Origin: Photobacterium pectinilyticum
GTDB lineage: Bacteria; Pseudomonadota; Gammaproteobacteria; Enterobacterales; Vibrionaceae
Reading direction: 5' to 3'
DNA length: 64,000 nucleotides
Assembly (NCBI RefSeq): GCF_024357955.1
Contig: NZ_JANEYT010000027.1
Span: forward strand, 1 to 64,000
Part shown: positions 9,584 through 18,580 of the stretch, piece after piece
How the letters are laid out: every line of letters starts with the position of its first letter
Numbering within the stretch: the stretch's first letter is position 1
Made by a program: the position numbers and the translations under genes
Notes under the pieces: generated by a model
The model's input: only the letters and a program-made list of their open reading frames with translations
The model's database searches: none
What the model was told of the DNA's origin: nothing

Positions 9584-10549
9584 TCATTTCACTTGACTCA
9601 CCAAGTACTCCGCTAGCAAATGGCTATGGAGATTTCGCTGAGTTAAAGCAAGTTCCTGTTTACCCGAAATAACAACGTCAAGCCAATGCTCTGCCATCGC
9701 ATGAAAGCCCTTTGCAGCTAGCATTGGTGTCCAGTCTGCAAGCTTTAAACGCTTTTCTATATTATTCTGCCAGCGGCTCCCCTCGGTAAAAGAATCAAAC
9801 CGATAACTGACATTCTTATAATTGGCAGAAACCGTTTCCATGGTCGCACCGTGCTGGCGGTTCATTGACGCGTGGAACAACGCGCCATTCTGTTGCCATT
9901 GCACATCAAGACGGCCAAGTTGTAACTGCGAGCCTACCGAGGCCGACTGGCAAGTAATATAGAGGTCTTCCAGATCGATGTTCGCATTCACATTGATGCT
10001 ATCTAATGGATGGATGAAATCATCAAAAATAAAGGTTCTCCCTTCGCCCGGTAAGCCATGACGGTGTTTTTCCCAGCGTAATGACAACAATGGTCCTGAG
10101 GAAAGTTGCTCTGCAGGAACATGTTCCTCTCGTTTAGTATCAATAGATACTCCCGAAAGATGCTGCTTATATAGAGGGATATACCGACGATTGAACCCCA
10201 TAAATAAGGGGGCTTGCTTACTTTCAGCAAGATCATAAAGGCGTTCGCACTGCTCATAGTTATCGGCGAGAGGCTTATCAACAAAGACCGGTAAGCCAAG
10301 GTTCAAGAAAAACGCTGCCAGCATAGGATGCGAAGATGTCGCGCTATGGATCATCACCGCATCGATACCTGCCTTGGCTAATTCTCGGTAGTCAGTATAA
10401 GTTTCAGTCACATGGTATTGCTTAGCGAGTTGTTGCAACCGCTGCGGATTGCGGGTACAGAACACCCACTCCACATTCGGCAGTTGGCTCAATACCGGTA
10501 AATGCGCCTTTATCGCGATATCGCCTAATCCTATCAGGGCAATCTTCAT
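9584..10549 (-). CDS. Gfo/Idh/MocA-family NAD(P)-dependent oxidoreductase
   Basis: Soluble oxidoreductase of 321 residues with an N-terminal Rossmann fold (MKIALIGLGDIAIKAHLPVL) and the family pattern HSATSSHP...GLPVFVDKPLADNYEQC, where the Lys of DKP is the usual catalytic-loop residue. The C-terminal alpha/beta domain begins at about 125 (MGFNRRYIPLYKQH). The start is supported by AGGGA 8 bp upstream. Known relatives act on sugars, inositols or sugar nucleotides, or resemble YceM/MviM. It is transcribed away from the pgpB-like gene. The 263 bp between its end and the BCCT start hold nothing I can identify. Confidence 0.85.
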   Translation of the reverse strand: MKIALIGLGDIAIKAHLPVLSQLPNVEWVFCTRNPQRLQQLAKQYHVTETYTDYRELAKAGIDAVMIHSATSSHPMLAAFFLNLGLPVFVDKPLADNYEQCERLYDLAESKQAPLFMGFNRRYIPLYKQHLSGVSIDTKREEHVPAEQLSSGPLLSLRWEKHRHGLPGEGRTFIFDDFIHPLDSINVNANIDLEDLYITCQSASVGSQLQLGRLDVQWQQNGALFHASMNRQHGATMETVSANYKNVSYRFDSFTEGSRWQNNIEKRLKLADWTPMLAAKGFHAMAEHWLDVVISGKQELALTQRNLHSHLLAEYLVSQVK

Positions 10550-10655
10550 TTCAATCCCTACTAAACGTAAACTAACGATTTATGACACTTATTTTACTTT
10601 TTAAAGCGTATACTTTGCTAGAATCCCGTCTCAATTTTTATGAAGTGTATTGATT

Positions 10656-11417
10656 ATGTTCCTCCGTCCATTCATTGAGCGCAAACTCCCTGGCCTCATC
10701 GCATTATTGTTAATGACCACCCTATTGTCAGCGGTGCTGGTCTTTTATTCTCAAGCCGACTTGAATGGTCCAGTTTCTGACTTTAGCGGCATGCTTTTTT
10801 CTTTATTAACCCATTCAGCTGGAAATCCAGGTTTCTTGGTGACGGTAGGCTTATTTATGATGATACCCGTTATCATGAAGCTACCGCGTAAGACATTGAT
10901 CAAACTAGGCACTCAATTTGCCCTTCTGCTTGCCTTAAGCTTTATCGCCAAAACCGTAATGAAGCACATTACTGAAGTCCCTCGCCCTTATACTCATCAA
11001 CTGCAAGCCTTGGACATCGTAGAAACTCCAGACGCTTTTTATACGCTTAGTCATATAGAAAAGGATGAAGCGGTTAAACAGGCAAGCGAGAGTGTCAGCC
11101 ATTGGCGCATCACTCACTGGCAAGGTGAAACAAACTACTCGCTACCTTCTGGCCACACCATTTTTGCAGCTGTGTGTGTTGCTTTTTGGGGTGGTTTTTT
11201 CCTAAGGCGCCGTCAGTTTATTCCGGTCGGTATCATCATTACATGGGCTGTTAGCGTTGGGATCAGCCGCATTTGGCTTGGCATGCACTGGCCTACAGAT
11301 CTACTCGCCTCAATTTTTGGCGCGGCTTGCTTATACCTTTGTATCCCTGAATGGAGGGTATTGCCTGCAAAGATGGCTGAACAAACTCAGCAGCAAACAT
11401 TTCAAGAAACTAAGTAG
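10656..11417 (+). CDS. pgpB: Membrane PAP2 phosphatase, PgpB-like
   Basis: Lipid phosphatase of the PAP2 superfamily, 253 residues from the ATG at 10656 (a TTG two codons upstream is also in frame); E. coli PgpB has 254. All three PAP2 motifs are present: KTVMKHITEVPRP (K-X6-RP pattern), YSLPSGH, and SRIWLGMHWPTD (SR-X5-H-X3-D). Six membrane segments with a periplasmic active site fit PgpB. Expected to dephosphorylate phosphatidylglycerophosphate, undecaprenyl diphosphate or similar lipids. Divergent from the Gfo/Idh gene with a short promoter gap of about 105 bp. Ortholog status rests on length and motif spacing. Confidence 0.82.
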   Translation: MFLRPFIERKLPGLIALLLMTTLLSAVLVFYSQADLNGPVSDFSGMLFSLLTHSAGNPGFLVTVGLFMMIPVIMKLPRKTLIKLGTQFALLLALSFIAKTVMKHITEVPRPYTHQLQALDIVETPDAFYTLSHIEKDEAVKQASESVSHWRITHWQGETNYSLPSGHTIFAAVCVAFWGGFFLRRRQFIPVGIIITWAVSVGISRIWLGMHWPTDLLASIFGAACLYLCIPEWRVLPAKMAEQTQQQTFQETK

Positions 11418-11612
11418 CACTTCTAAATAGTAAGTTGTCCAGATTGATTACTGGTTAAGGTCTCTTTGCCAGTAATCAATTTCATTCAACTAAAATCTCT
11501 CCCCTCCGATTCACATCCATTTAATACGAATCACTACCCACATCTCATAAAATACGATAAGTTGAACCTTGGTTTATCCAAAAGTCATACAAAACGTCGC
11601 ATAAGGGATAAT

Positions 11613-12491
11613 GTGCTTGAGCAAATAGTAGGGATCCTATTTCCCGTTTTCACACTGGTATTAATAGGCTACGCAGTAGGTCGCTGGCTAAAGCCTGACT
11701 TTCGCCCCATCAACCGCATTAATATGGATGTATTTACCCCAGCATTGGTCTTTTCTTCGCTGGTTGCCATGCCGCTCGATACCGATCAACTCCCCCTACT
11801 TTACGCCTCGTTAATTGCCATTTTGGTACCGGGCATAATGATGCTTCCTGTCTGCCGCTTGAGCAAACTTAACTTTAAAGCTTGGGCACCACCACAAATG
11901 TTCCGTAACAGTGGCAATCTTGCGATTCCCCTCTTTACCTATGCATTTGGTGATTCGGCATTAGCACCAGCCGTCTTGCTGTTCGTGGTGTCAGCCTGTG
12001 TGCACAGCAGCCTCGGCCTAGCATTGCTCAGTAATGGTAATCCAATCAAGCAAATGGTCCGGATGCCGATTTTCATTGCGACATGTGCGGCGCTTGTGTT
12101 GAACATAAGCGGCTTGGGTATATGGAAACCTTTATATGATGCGACAGCACTACTGGGACAAGCAGCTGTCCCCGTCATGCTTCTATCGCTTGGCTCTCAA
12201 ATGTGCAATTTACGTTTAGATGGGGTGAAGGTAGGTATGGTGTGTACTTTCCATTCATTAACCACTGGCGCAGTCGCTTTCAGTCTTATTTACTTCTTTG
12301 TTCCTTTGCCCACGTTACAGCTCCAGATGATGGTACTGTTTACCATGTTACCGCCAGCGGTCATGAACTATTTGTACGCAGAGCGGTTTGTCGTCGAGCC
12401 CGCAAATGTCGCTTCTATGGTGTTATTTGGCAATTTCTTCAGTCTCTTTGCCCTACCGCTGTTGTTGATGTTTTCCCTGTCCTTGGCTTAA
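11613..12491 (+). CDS. AEC-family permease (auxin efflux carrier-like)
   Basis: Integral membrane transporter with ten predicted segments. I chose the GTG at 11613, preceded by AAGGGAT, giving 292 residues that begin with a membrane helix (EQIVGILFPVFTLVLIGYAVG), the normal AEC start. The longer frame from TTG 11466 would add 49 polar residues. Family features: the NMDVFTPALVFSSL first-repeat helix, MFRNSGNLAIPLFTYAFG with the typical NxGxxG-like break, and MLPPAVMNYLYAERF in the second repeat. AEC members export or import carboxylates such as malate or malonate. The gene stands alone; the 195 bp before it hold no clear promoter. Confidence 0.85.
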   Translation: MLEQIVGILFPVFTLVLIGYAVGRWLKPDFRPINRINMDVFTPALVFSSLVAMPLDTDQLPLLYASLIAILVPGIMMLPVCRLSKLNFKAWAPPQMFRNSGNLAIPLFTYAFGDSALAPAVLLFVVSACVHSSLGLALLSNGNPIKQMVRMPIFIATCAALVLNISGLGIWKPLYDATALLGQAAVPVMLLSLGSQMCNLRLDGVKVGMVCTFHSLTTGAVAFSLIYFFVPLPTLQLQMMVLFTMLPPAVMNYLYAERFVVEPANVASMVLFGNFFSLFALPLLLMFSLSLA

Positions 12492-12553
12492 CCCATATTG
12501 ATATGACAGCATCAAAACAGCCGCTCCCTAACTGTTGATACCTATAAACAAGA

Positions 12554-12600
12554 ACACCCCTGAGGTCAGCCTTCATAAAGAAAACTGACCTCAGGGGTGT
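12554..12600. terminator. Bidirectional hairpin between convergent genes
   Basis: A perfect 16-bp inverted repeat (ACACCCCTGAGGTCAG / CTGACCTCAGGGGTGT) with a 15-base loop lies between the convergent AEC and XRE genes. There is a modest T-rich tract on the minus-strand exit (TTCTTGTTT) and none on the plus side. Confidence 0.65.
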
Positions 12601-12667
12601 CAAAAAAGCTTGCATTATAAAGGCTTTACACCCAGTAACTGTAAGTTACTTAGGCCGATAAAATGTA

Positions 12668-13027
12668 TTAATGCACTTCAACACTATGAATGTATTCAAC
12701 AACCAGCTGATTACCGTCGTAGCGTACATTTTTAATTTCACCATCAACGATAAATGTATTGGTCAGCGTCACCGAATTTGGCAGTACCCCACCCATTTGG
12801 CTGCGCAGTGACGGTAATGTGAGCAAAGGATCTACACCAATATAATTACAAAACTGGTTAACAAAACGGTGCTCAAGAGGAACACTGCCACGAAGGATAT
12901 CAGAGAATACCAATTGACTGACGCCAAGACGTTTAGCCATTTCAATTTGGGTAACTCGCATCTTTGCCTTGTAGCTCATCCAAGTGTCATGAAGAACCTG
13001 ACGGTCTTGTTCAGTATATTGCATCAT
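12668..13027 (-). CDS. Small XRE-type helix-turn-helix regulator
   Basis: Putative DNA-binding protein of 119 residues. ATG at 13027 is preceded by AAGGAA; a GTG five codons upstream is in frame but less well placed. A Cro/CI-like HTH lies at about residues 28-60: TQIEMAKRLGVSQLVFSDIL, then RGSVPLEHRFVNQFCNYIGV. The C-terminal half (PNSVTLTNTFIVDGEIKNVR, ending EYIHSVEVH) is beta-rich and unassigned. It is a solitary gene, converging on the AEC permease, and is not near any phage gene. Target unknown. Confidence 0.75.
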   Translation of the reverse strand: MMQYTEQDRQVLHDTWMSYKAKMRVTQIEMAKRLGVSQLVFSDILRGSVPLEHRFVNQFCNYIGVDPLLTLPSLRSQMGGVLPNSVTLTNTFIVDGEIKNVRYDGNQLVVEYIHSVEVH

Positions 13028-13293
13028 CGTTTCCTTGCGCACTGTTGCTAGCGCATTAGTATTTTTTCGTTGTACTTATTTAAGCCGATCCTTAAACCAG
13101 TTTTGTCAGAGAAAAGTAAGGCTTTTTTGCTTTCAAAGCCACGTCACATATGGCTTGAACTCAGTTTCATTAAAAACAAAAGCGTGATCATAGACTTGTC
13201 ATTTTTTGTTCAAACGATAGCCAGTCTTGTACTTGAGGTTGTTCAATTGACTAAATACTAGACATGATGTGTTTGTATGTTCTATGGCTCTCT

Positions 13294-13452
13294 ATGCGCC
13301 TGCAAAAGCGCATGGTCGGTCTTGCTGTTCCGGGCATGCCTCTCGGCTCTCCTGGCATGGAGCATAACGATCAAAAAGCCCCATATGAGGTTTTGGCCTT
13401 TGACGAAAATGGCCGAGCTATGGTGTGGTCTCGCCAGAATCAGTCACGATGA
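13294..13452 (+). pseudogene. C-terminal remnant of a DUF411 (copper-associated) protein
   Basis: The frame reads VGLAVPGMPLGSPGMEHNDQ, then KAPYEVLAFDENGRAMV, which is the conserved C-terminal signature of DUF411 metal-binding proteins. Intact family members are roughly 130-150 residues and start with a signal peptide and a C-x2-C region. None of that is present in the 250 bp upstream in any frame, and no ribosome site precedes the frame. I read it as the 3' stump of a deleted gene. The neighbours have no copper function. A hairpin terminator follows, as would be left from the original gene. Confidence 0.7.
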
Positions 13453-13466
13453 TAATCTAACCGGTT

Positions 13467-13491
13467 AAAGGCGCCGTTTGGCGCCTTTAAT
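13467..13491 (+). terminator. Hairpin terminator after the DUF411 remnant
   Basis: AAAGGCGCC-GTTT-GGCGCCTTT is a perfect nine-base-pair stem with a four-base loop, ending TTTAATT. It lies between the remnant and the convergent gene at 13518. Confidence 0.7.
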
Positions 13492-13517
13492 TGAGTAACG
13501 TACTGAGTTATAGCAGT

Positions 13518-14480
13518 CTATAGCTTATCAAACCACGCCCGATTAGGATCTTGATGCTCAGCCCATTCTGGCTCAAGCTCTCTATGCTCTAGATAAATTT
13601 GCATCGCGGTAAAATAGGTAAAAGCCGTTAACTCAGAATCGGCACCGAAGTGCTCAAAAAAAGCATCTTCTTGCTCAGATAATTGATTCAAGCTCTTGAT
13701 ACCTTGCTTGAAGACCCATTGTGTCGCATGCGGCGGAATCAAAGTACGATGTAGAATCAACTCGGCAATATCACCAATGTTCACATCAATGCCCTTTGCA
13801 TTCTGTCGTTCAGGTAAGGTCAATACCGCCTCTTCTGCTAGTAACGCTTTAAGGCTATCAATACTCGCCGCACGCTCTGCTGTCGAATACCCGTACGTCG
13901 CTTTGGCAAAGCGGATGGCATAAGACAAACGGTCACGCCCTACGACTTCCACCACTTCTTCTAAATACGGCTGCGGGATATTGTACGACTTTGCCAGTTG
14001 CTCTACCGCATGGCTGAGGCCGGTATAGTTGATGCCATCAAACTGAACATGGAAGCTAGTACTCAAGCTCGCGACAGGCAACCCATCAATGGTTAACGGC
14101 CAGCCCAGGTAGTTAACCCGCTCCTTGGCAATTTCAAACATGCTCCAAGCACTTTCACGAAACCCTTCAAGCGCCTTACCTTCAAATTCTGATTGCTCTA
14201 ACTCTTCTTTTGTCCAATTCACCCCTATTTGCAAGTGTTTTTGGTACTTACGGTGAAGTTGCTCTTTCACCTTATCGCGCAGCAGCTCCAAATCACTCGC
14301 TTTAATGCCTTTGCAGATGCCATAACACTCTTGGCAACTCGGCAGAAGAATTGGCAGTTTTTGGTGGTCATAGTTAGGTGATGGTAAAAAGGCGTAAGAT
14401 TCAAAATATGGTTCACCACAAAACCAACAGGTATGGCGATAATCAAAAGGTACATCAACGGATTGGTAGGTCGCTGTCAT
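13518..14480 (-). CDS. Zinc-finger-containing protein of unknown function
   Basis: Cytoplasmic protein of 320 residues from ATG 14480 (MTATYQSVDVPFDYRH). A longer frame from 14540 would add 20 hydrophobic residues and has no better ribosome site. Near the N-terminus, CWFCGEP and, 30 residues on, CQECYGIC form a likely four-cysteine zinc site, as in HNH-like or zinc-ribbon proteins. The rest is mostly helical and acidic, and no HNH His-Asn-His core is visible. Not recognised beyond that. It is divergent from the DUF2786 gene, with about 270 bp between the two start codons. Confidence 0.7.
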   Translation of the reverse strand: MTATYQSVDVPFDYRHTCWFCGEPYFESYAFLPSPNYDHQKLPILLPSCQECYGICKGIKASDLELLRDKVKEQLHRKYQKHLQIGVNWTKEELEQSEFEGKALEGFRESAWSMFEIAKERVNYLGWPLTIDGLPVASLSTSFHVQFDGINYTGLSHAVEQLAKSYNIPQPYLEEVVEVVGRDRLSYAIRFAKATYGYSTAERAASIDSLKALLAEEAVLTLPERQNAKGIDVNIGDIAELILHRTLIPPHATQWVFKQGIKSLNQLSEQEDAFFEHFGADSELTAFTYFTAMQIYLEHRELEPEWAEHQDPNRAWFDKL

Positions 14481-14753
14481 AGCAAAAATACCCAAATGAA
14501 AAACTAAGAATATTATGCTTGCCATGCCACCAAGACACAAGGCAGCACGTCGTCAAGCGACAGATAAATATGACCACTCATCTCGATTTCACAGATGCAT
14601 AATTTACCCACAATAAAATTAACAAAGTACTTAACTGCTGAGGAGTCCGAATATCCTCTCGCTAAAAACTGCATAAACTATCCGCTAAAGAGAATTGTGC
14701 TAGCTTAGGGAAAACGTTAAAATGTGTGCCCTTTTCTATCATGGTGTAATCGA

Positions 14754-15449
14754 ATGTCTGAACAGAAGCGAAAGGCGCTCAAAAAAATAGCGAAATGCCT
14801 CGAGCTGGGTAACTCTGCAAACGTCAATGAAGCCGCACAAGCCATTAAGATGGCGCATCGCCTGATGCTGAAATACGGCCTTGAACAAGATGACATCGAA
14901 TTTATCAAGATGGGTAAAACCAAAACTAAGACCTTACTCCCGGCCGACATCAGCCAGCAGATATTGAAGATTATCCGCGGAATCAACCGTCGCTTTGGTG
15001 TTGAATGCGTGCTAACCAATCACAAAGGGCTCAAACAAGCTGAGTTTATTGGGGTTGCAGAAAGGGCGATCTTTGCCGCGTTTGCTTTTGATATTGTGTA
15101 TCGTGAAATGAACCAGCAAACAGGCCAGTTCAGAAACAGTTTCCAAGGCTCCGGCACCAGTAATGCCGAAGTCACTCGTCGTGTAAACTCTTTCTTAGCC
15201 GGTTGGCTTGAAGGCGCGTTGGAAAAACTACCCGAGCTCAATACCGATGATGACCATGATAAACGCATGTCTAACTTCATCGATAAAGAGTTTGAAAATA
15301 TTGATCGTGAAACCTTCAAGAAACAACTGCAGGAAGCGATGAATGCCCTTACCGATGATTACGAAAAAGGGATGAAAAAAGGTCGTTCAATTTCAGTAAA
15401 CCGACCTGTTGCTGGCGAGAAAGCGTTCAAACCAAAACTGCTTTCATAA
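14754..15449 (+). CDS. DUF2786-domain protein
   Basis: Protein of 231 residues from ATG 14754. The N-terminal 45 residues (KALKKIAKCLELGNSANVNE, then AAQAIKMAHRLMLKYGL) match the DUF2786 pattern, a short helical domain seen in bacterial and phage proteins. The remainder (RRFGVECVLTNHKGLKQAEF, RRVNSFLAGWLEGALEKL) resembles the region usually found after DUF2786. Function unknown. A terminator hairpin follows at 15572. Ten residues in the longer frame upstream include no signal and were left out. Confidence 0.8.
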   Translation: MSEQKRKALKKIAKCLELGNSANVNEAAQAIKMAHRLMLKYGLEQDDIEFIKMGKTKTKTLLPADISQQILKIIRGINRRFGVECVLTNHKGLKQAEFIGVAERAIFAAFAFDIVYREMNQQTGQFRNSFQGSGTSNAEVTRRVNSFLAGWLEGALEKLPELNTDDDHDKRMSNFIDKEFENIDRETFKKQLQEAMNALTDDYEKGMKKGRSISVNRPVAGEKAFKPKLLS

Positions 15450-15571
15450 CCAACGAGTCGCCCTAAAAGCCCCTACTTTCACTTAAAATGCGCTGCATCC
15501 AAGTAACTTGGTAGCTATAGCGACTTGGGGCTATATGAACACTAAGGTACAACTATCTTTAGTTTTAAAAG

Positions 15572-15600
15572 AAACAGCCCATATTGCGGCTGTTTTTTTA
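15572..15600 (+). terminator. Rho-independent terminator after the DUF2786 gene
   Basis: AAACAGCC-CATATTGC-GGCTGTTT stem followed by a run of T (TTTTTTTATTT). Confidence 0.85.
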
Positions 15601-15725
15601 TTTCCCTCCGAACAAAAAAACAGCAACCAACCTCAAAATATCACCTCAACGTCATGAAGTGGGATGTAAATCTCGTTTTTATGATACAATGAAACAAAAT
15701 CCCCTTTAACCGATAGCCTTCAAAC

Positions 15726-17030
15726 ATGAAATTCCCTGGTCAGCGTAAATCCAAGCATTACTTTCCAGTCAATGCCCGCGATCCATTAGTAGCTCAAATC
15801 CAGCAAGAAAATCCGCTATCTCGTACTCACCTTGTTGGTGTTGGCCAAACTATCGTAGATATCGAAGCGCGTATCGATGATGATTTCTTGGCTCGTCACA
15901 ATCTAAGTAAAGGTCATTCACTTGTTCTTGAAGAAGAGAAAGCTGAATTACTTTACCAAGAGCTCAAAGAACGCAATCTTATCAGTCATGAATACCCTGG
16001 TGATACCATTGGTAATACCCTTCATAACTATTCTGTTCTTGCTGATGACAAATCTATTCTTCTTGGCGTAATGAGCCAGGATCTAAAGATTGGATCTTAC
16101 GCTTACCGCTATCTTTGTAATACCTCTAGCCGAATGGACCTAGATTTCTTACAACCCGTTGAAGGCCCTATTGGTCGCTGCTACACCCTTATTACCGAAG
16201 ACGGTGAACGCACTTTTGCGATCAACGAAGGGGAAATGAACCAGCTTAAGCCAGAATTCGTGCCAGAAAGTGCATTTGAGAATGCTTCAGCGCTTGTTCT
16301 CTCTTCTTACTTGGTTCGTGGCAAACCTGGCGACCCGATGAAAGAGTCGGCACTTAAAGCTATCGAGCACGCTAAGAAAAACAATGTACCTGTTGTGCTG
16401 ACCCTAGGTACTAAATACGTTATTGAAGGCATGCAGGATTGGTGGATTGACTTCCTAAAAGAACACGTTACCTGTGTAGCGATGAACGAAGAGGAAGCTG
16501 AAGCGCTAACTGGCGAAAAAGATCCACTCATTGCCGCTGATAAAGCACTTGAGTGGGTAGACCTTGTTTTGTGTACAGCAGGCCCTGTCGGCCTTTACAT
16601 GGCCGGTTATACCGATGAAGAGCTTAAGCGCGAATCAACATTGCCACTTCTTCCTGGCCGTATTGCTGATTTCAACAAATACGAATTCAGCCGCCCAATG
16701 AAGAAAGACTCGTGTGCAAATCCAATCCGTGTTTATTCACACATTTCGCCTTATCTTGGCGGCCCTGTGGAAATTAAAAACACCAACGGTGCCGGTGATG
16801 CAGCATTGTCTGCACTGCTACATGATATGTCAGCCAACCGTTTCCACAAGGCAAACGTACCAAATTCAGGCAAGCATATCGGTGAGTTTTTAAGTTACTC
16901 TTCTTTCTCTCAGATCTGCCAATACTCAAACCGCGTCAGCTATGAAGTATTGACCCAACACGCCCCTCGCCTATCTCGTGGCCTGCCAGAGCGTGAAGAC
17001 TGCCTAGAAGAAGCGTACTGGGAGCGTTAA
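15726..17030 (+). CDS. gsk: Inosine-guanosine kinase
   Basis: Purine-nucleoside salvage kinase that phosphorylates inosine and guanosine with ATP to IMP and GMP in the cytoplasm. The 434-residue length is identical to E. coli Gsk and the match runs from MKFPGQRKSKHYFPVNARDP to the C-terminal SRGLPEREDCLEEAYWER. The PfkB/ribokinase-type active-site motif is present near the end (KNTNGAGDAALSALLHD, with the catalytic Asp in GAGD), together with MNEEEAEALTGE and DLVLCTAGPVGLYMAG. It is a monocistronic gene with its own terminator. Confidence 0.97.
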   Translation: MKFPGQRKSKHYFPVNARDPLVAQIQQENPLSRTHLVGVGQTIVDIEARIDDDFLARHNLSKGHSLVLEEEKAELLYQELKERNLISHEYPGDTIGNTLHNYSVLADDKSILLGVMSQDLKIGSYAYRYLCNTSSRMDLDFLQPVEGPIGRCYTLITEDGERTFAINEGEMNQLKPEFVPESAFENASALVLSSYLVRGKPGDPMKESALKAIEHAKKNNVPVVLTLGTKYVIEGMQDWWIDFLKEHVTCVAMNEEEAEALTGEKDPLIAADKALEWVDLVLCTAGPVGLYMAGYTDEELKRESTLPLLPGRIADFNKYEFSRPMKKDSCANPIRVYSHISPYLGGPVEIKNTNGAGDAALSALLHDMSANRFHKANVPNSGKHIGEFLSYSSFSQICQYSNRVSYEVLTQHAPRLSRGLPEREDCLEEAYWER

Positions 17031-17049
17031 TCGTCACCAGCTAAACATC

Positions 17050-17077
17050 AAAAAACGGAGCATTTGCTCCGTTTTTT
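17050..17077 (+). terminator. Rho-independent terminator of gsk
   Basis: AAAACGGAGC-ATTT-GCTCCGTTTTTT: a strong stem with a T-run, 20 bp after the gsk stop. Confidence 0.92.
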
Positions 17078-17285
17078 ATACGCTAAATAATCACTGAGTT
17101 AAAAAGTGTACACCCCAGTATGAGAAGTATATTCACAAAATAATGATCCTTCCCTCGGTTGATTGACATCAACACACAGCAGCACATAGTTGATATAATC
17201 AACCAAATTTCGCTTTGTCGAATTCAATACGTACGAATCCATCTTACTGACATGCTTTTGTCGGTGAAACATTGAGAGCATCAAC

Positions 17286-18488
17286 TTGAAAAAATCCCAA
17301 CCGATACTGGGGAAAAATGGAACACTATTTTTCCTTGTGATTATCAGTGCCTTTCCGCCACTCACCATTGATTTATACTTGCCGGCACTGCCGCAAATGG
17401 TCAATGTGTTCAATACCGATCAGTCGATGGTCAACTTAACGCTCAGCAGCTACTTCATCACTTATGCTGTTGGTCTACTTTTTTGGGGACCGTTAAGCGA
17501 AAAGTTTGGCCGTAAGCCTATTTTATTTATCGGTATTAGCGGTTACATAATCGCCAGTATTCTTTGCGCAATGACGGGGAGTATAGAGCAACTGATTGGT
17601 GCACGGGTACTCCAAGCATTTTCCGGCAGTGCGATCACAGTTGTTGCGACGGCTATCGTCAAAGATCTCTTTGATGGGCTTCAGCGTGAAAAAATCATGG
17701 CTACAATTATGTCGTTGGTGATCATCGCCCCTATGGTCGCCCCTGTTCTTGGTGCCTTTTTGCTTAAAATTGCGTCCTGGCGAATGATGTTCGTGACACT
17801 TGCCGTTTTTGGTGTCTTCGCCTCTGTTTTAGCATTCTGCTACAAAGAAACACTCGAAACAAAATACGACGGCTCAATACTTCGCTCTTGGGGCAGACTG
17901 GGAGTGGTGTTGAAAAACCCAAGGTTCGTCGCATTGCTCGTTATTTTCTCCATCACTCCCATTGCCATGATGGCATTTCTTGCTGCCGGCTCTTATATCT
18001 ATATCAATGGCTTTGGTCTTACTGAGCAGCAATTTAGTTACGCCTTTGCTTTCAATGCGTTGTGTGCTTCATTTGGCCCCTCAATATATATGAAGCTATC
18101 ACGTCGAATACCGGTGCAGAAAATTATTACTTTATGCTTCTTCCTACTTGCCACGGTAGGTCTGTTAACCATAACCATCGGTCATATTTCACCTATCGTA
18201 TTTGCATGTATTGTCGCTCCAGCAACGTTAATGGTGATCACCATGCGAGTGCCAGGCACCAATTTGATGCTTAACCAACAAGATCACGATACTGGATCCG
18301 CAGTGGCATTGATACAATTCTGCGGCATGCTTTGTGGTTCACTTGGTATGGTCTTGGTGTCCATCCGTCCAGAGTCTTTGATAGAAAACCTTGGTATCAT
18401 TCAACTGACCGTTGGTATCGTAGGTGGCTCGCTCTGGTTATTGGCAAGAAACCGTCCCTTTGTAACCGATAAGTTAGTTACGCGATAA
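17286..18488 (+). CDS. MFS drug:H+ antiporter, Bcr/CflA type
   Basis: Inner-membrane transporter of 400 residues and twelve helices. Motif A of the major facilitator superfamily is present in loop 2-3 (GPLSEKFGRKPILF), and the first helix carries the DHA1 hallmark LYLPALPQM. GARVLQAFSGSAITVVATAI corresponds to motif B with its conserved Arg in helix 4. The start is a TTG preceded by GAGAG at about 8 bp; there is no nearby ATG upstream in frame. Relatives export bicyclomycin, chloramphenicol or cysteine. Stands alone, with a terminator shared with the convergent dms operon. Confidence 0.88.
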   Translation: MKKSQPILGKNGTLFFLVIISAFPPLTIDLYLPALPQMVNVFNTDQSMVNLTLSSYFITYAVGLLFWGPLSEKFGRKPILFIGISGYIIASILCAMTGSIEQLIGARVLQAFSGSAITVVATAIVKDLFDGLQREKIMATIMSLVIIAPMVAPVLGAFLLKIASWRMMFVTLAVFGVFASVLAFCYKETLETKYDGSILRSWGRLGVVLKNPRFVALLVIFSITPIAMMAFLAAGSYIYINGFGLTEQQFSYAFAFNALCASFGPSIYMKLSRRIPVQKIITLCFFLLATVGLLTITIGHISPIVFACIVAPATLMVITMRVPGTNLMLNQQDHDTGSAVALIQFCGMLCGSLGMVLVSIRPESLIENLGIIQLTVGIVGGSLWLLARNRPFVTDKLVTR

Positions 18489-18510
18489 TACACAGCTAAT
18501 CTACAATCAC

Positions 18511-18547
18511 AAAAACAGGCCAAGGTTTTCACCTTGGCCTGTTTTTA
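18511..18547. terminator. Bidirectional terminator between the MFS gene and dmsC
   Basis: AAAAACAGGCCAAGGT / ACCTTGGCCTGTTTTT is a perfect stem with A and T tails on both sides, so it can work in both directions between convergent transcription units. Confidence 0.93.
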
Positions 18548-18580
18548 ACCTAACGCTATAACGTTATAACGCTCCAATCA

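Noticed and set aside
13070..13261. 63-codon plus-strand frame before the DUF411 remnant
   Set aside because: No ribosome site, no recognisable motif, and it does not supply the missing DUF411 N-terminus; looks like chance.
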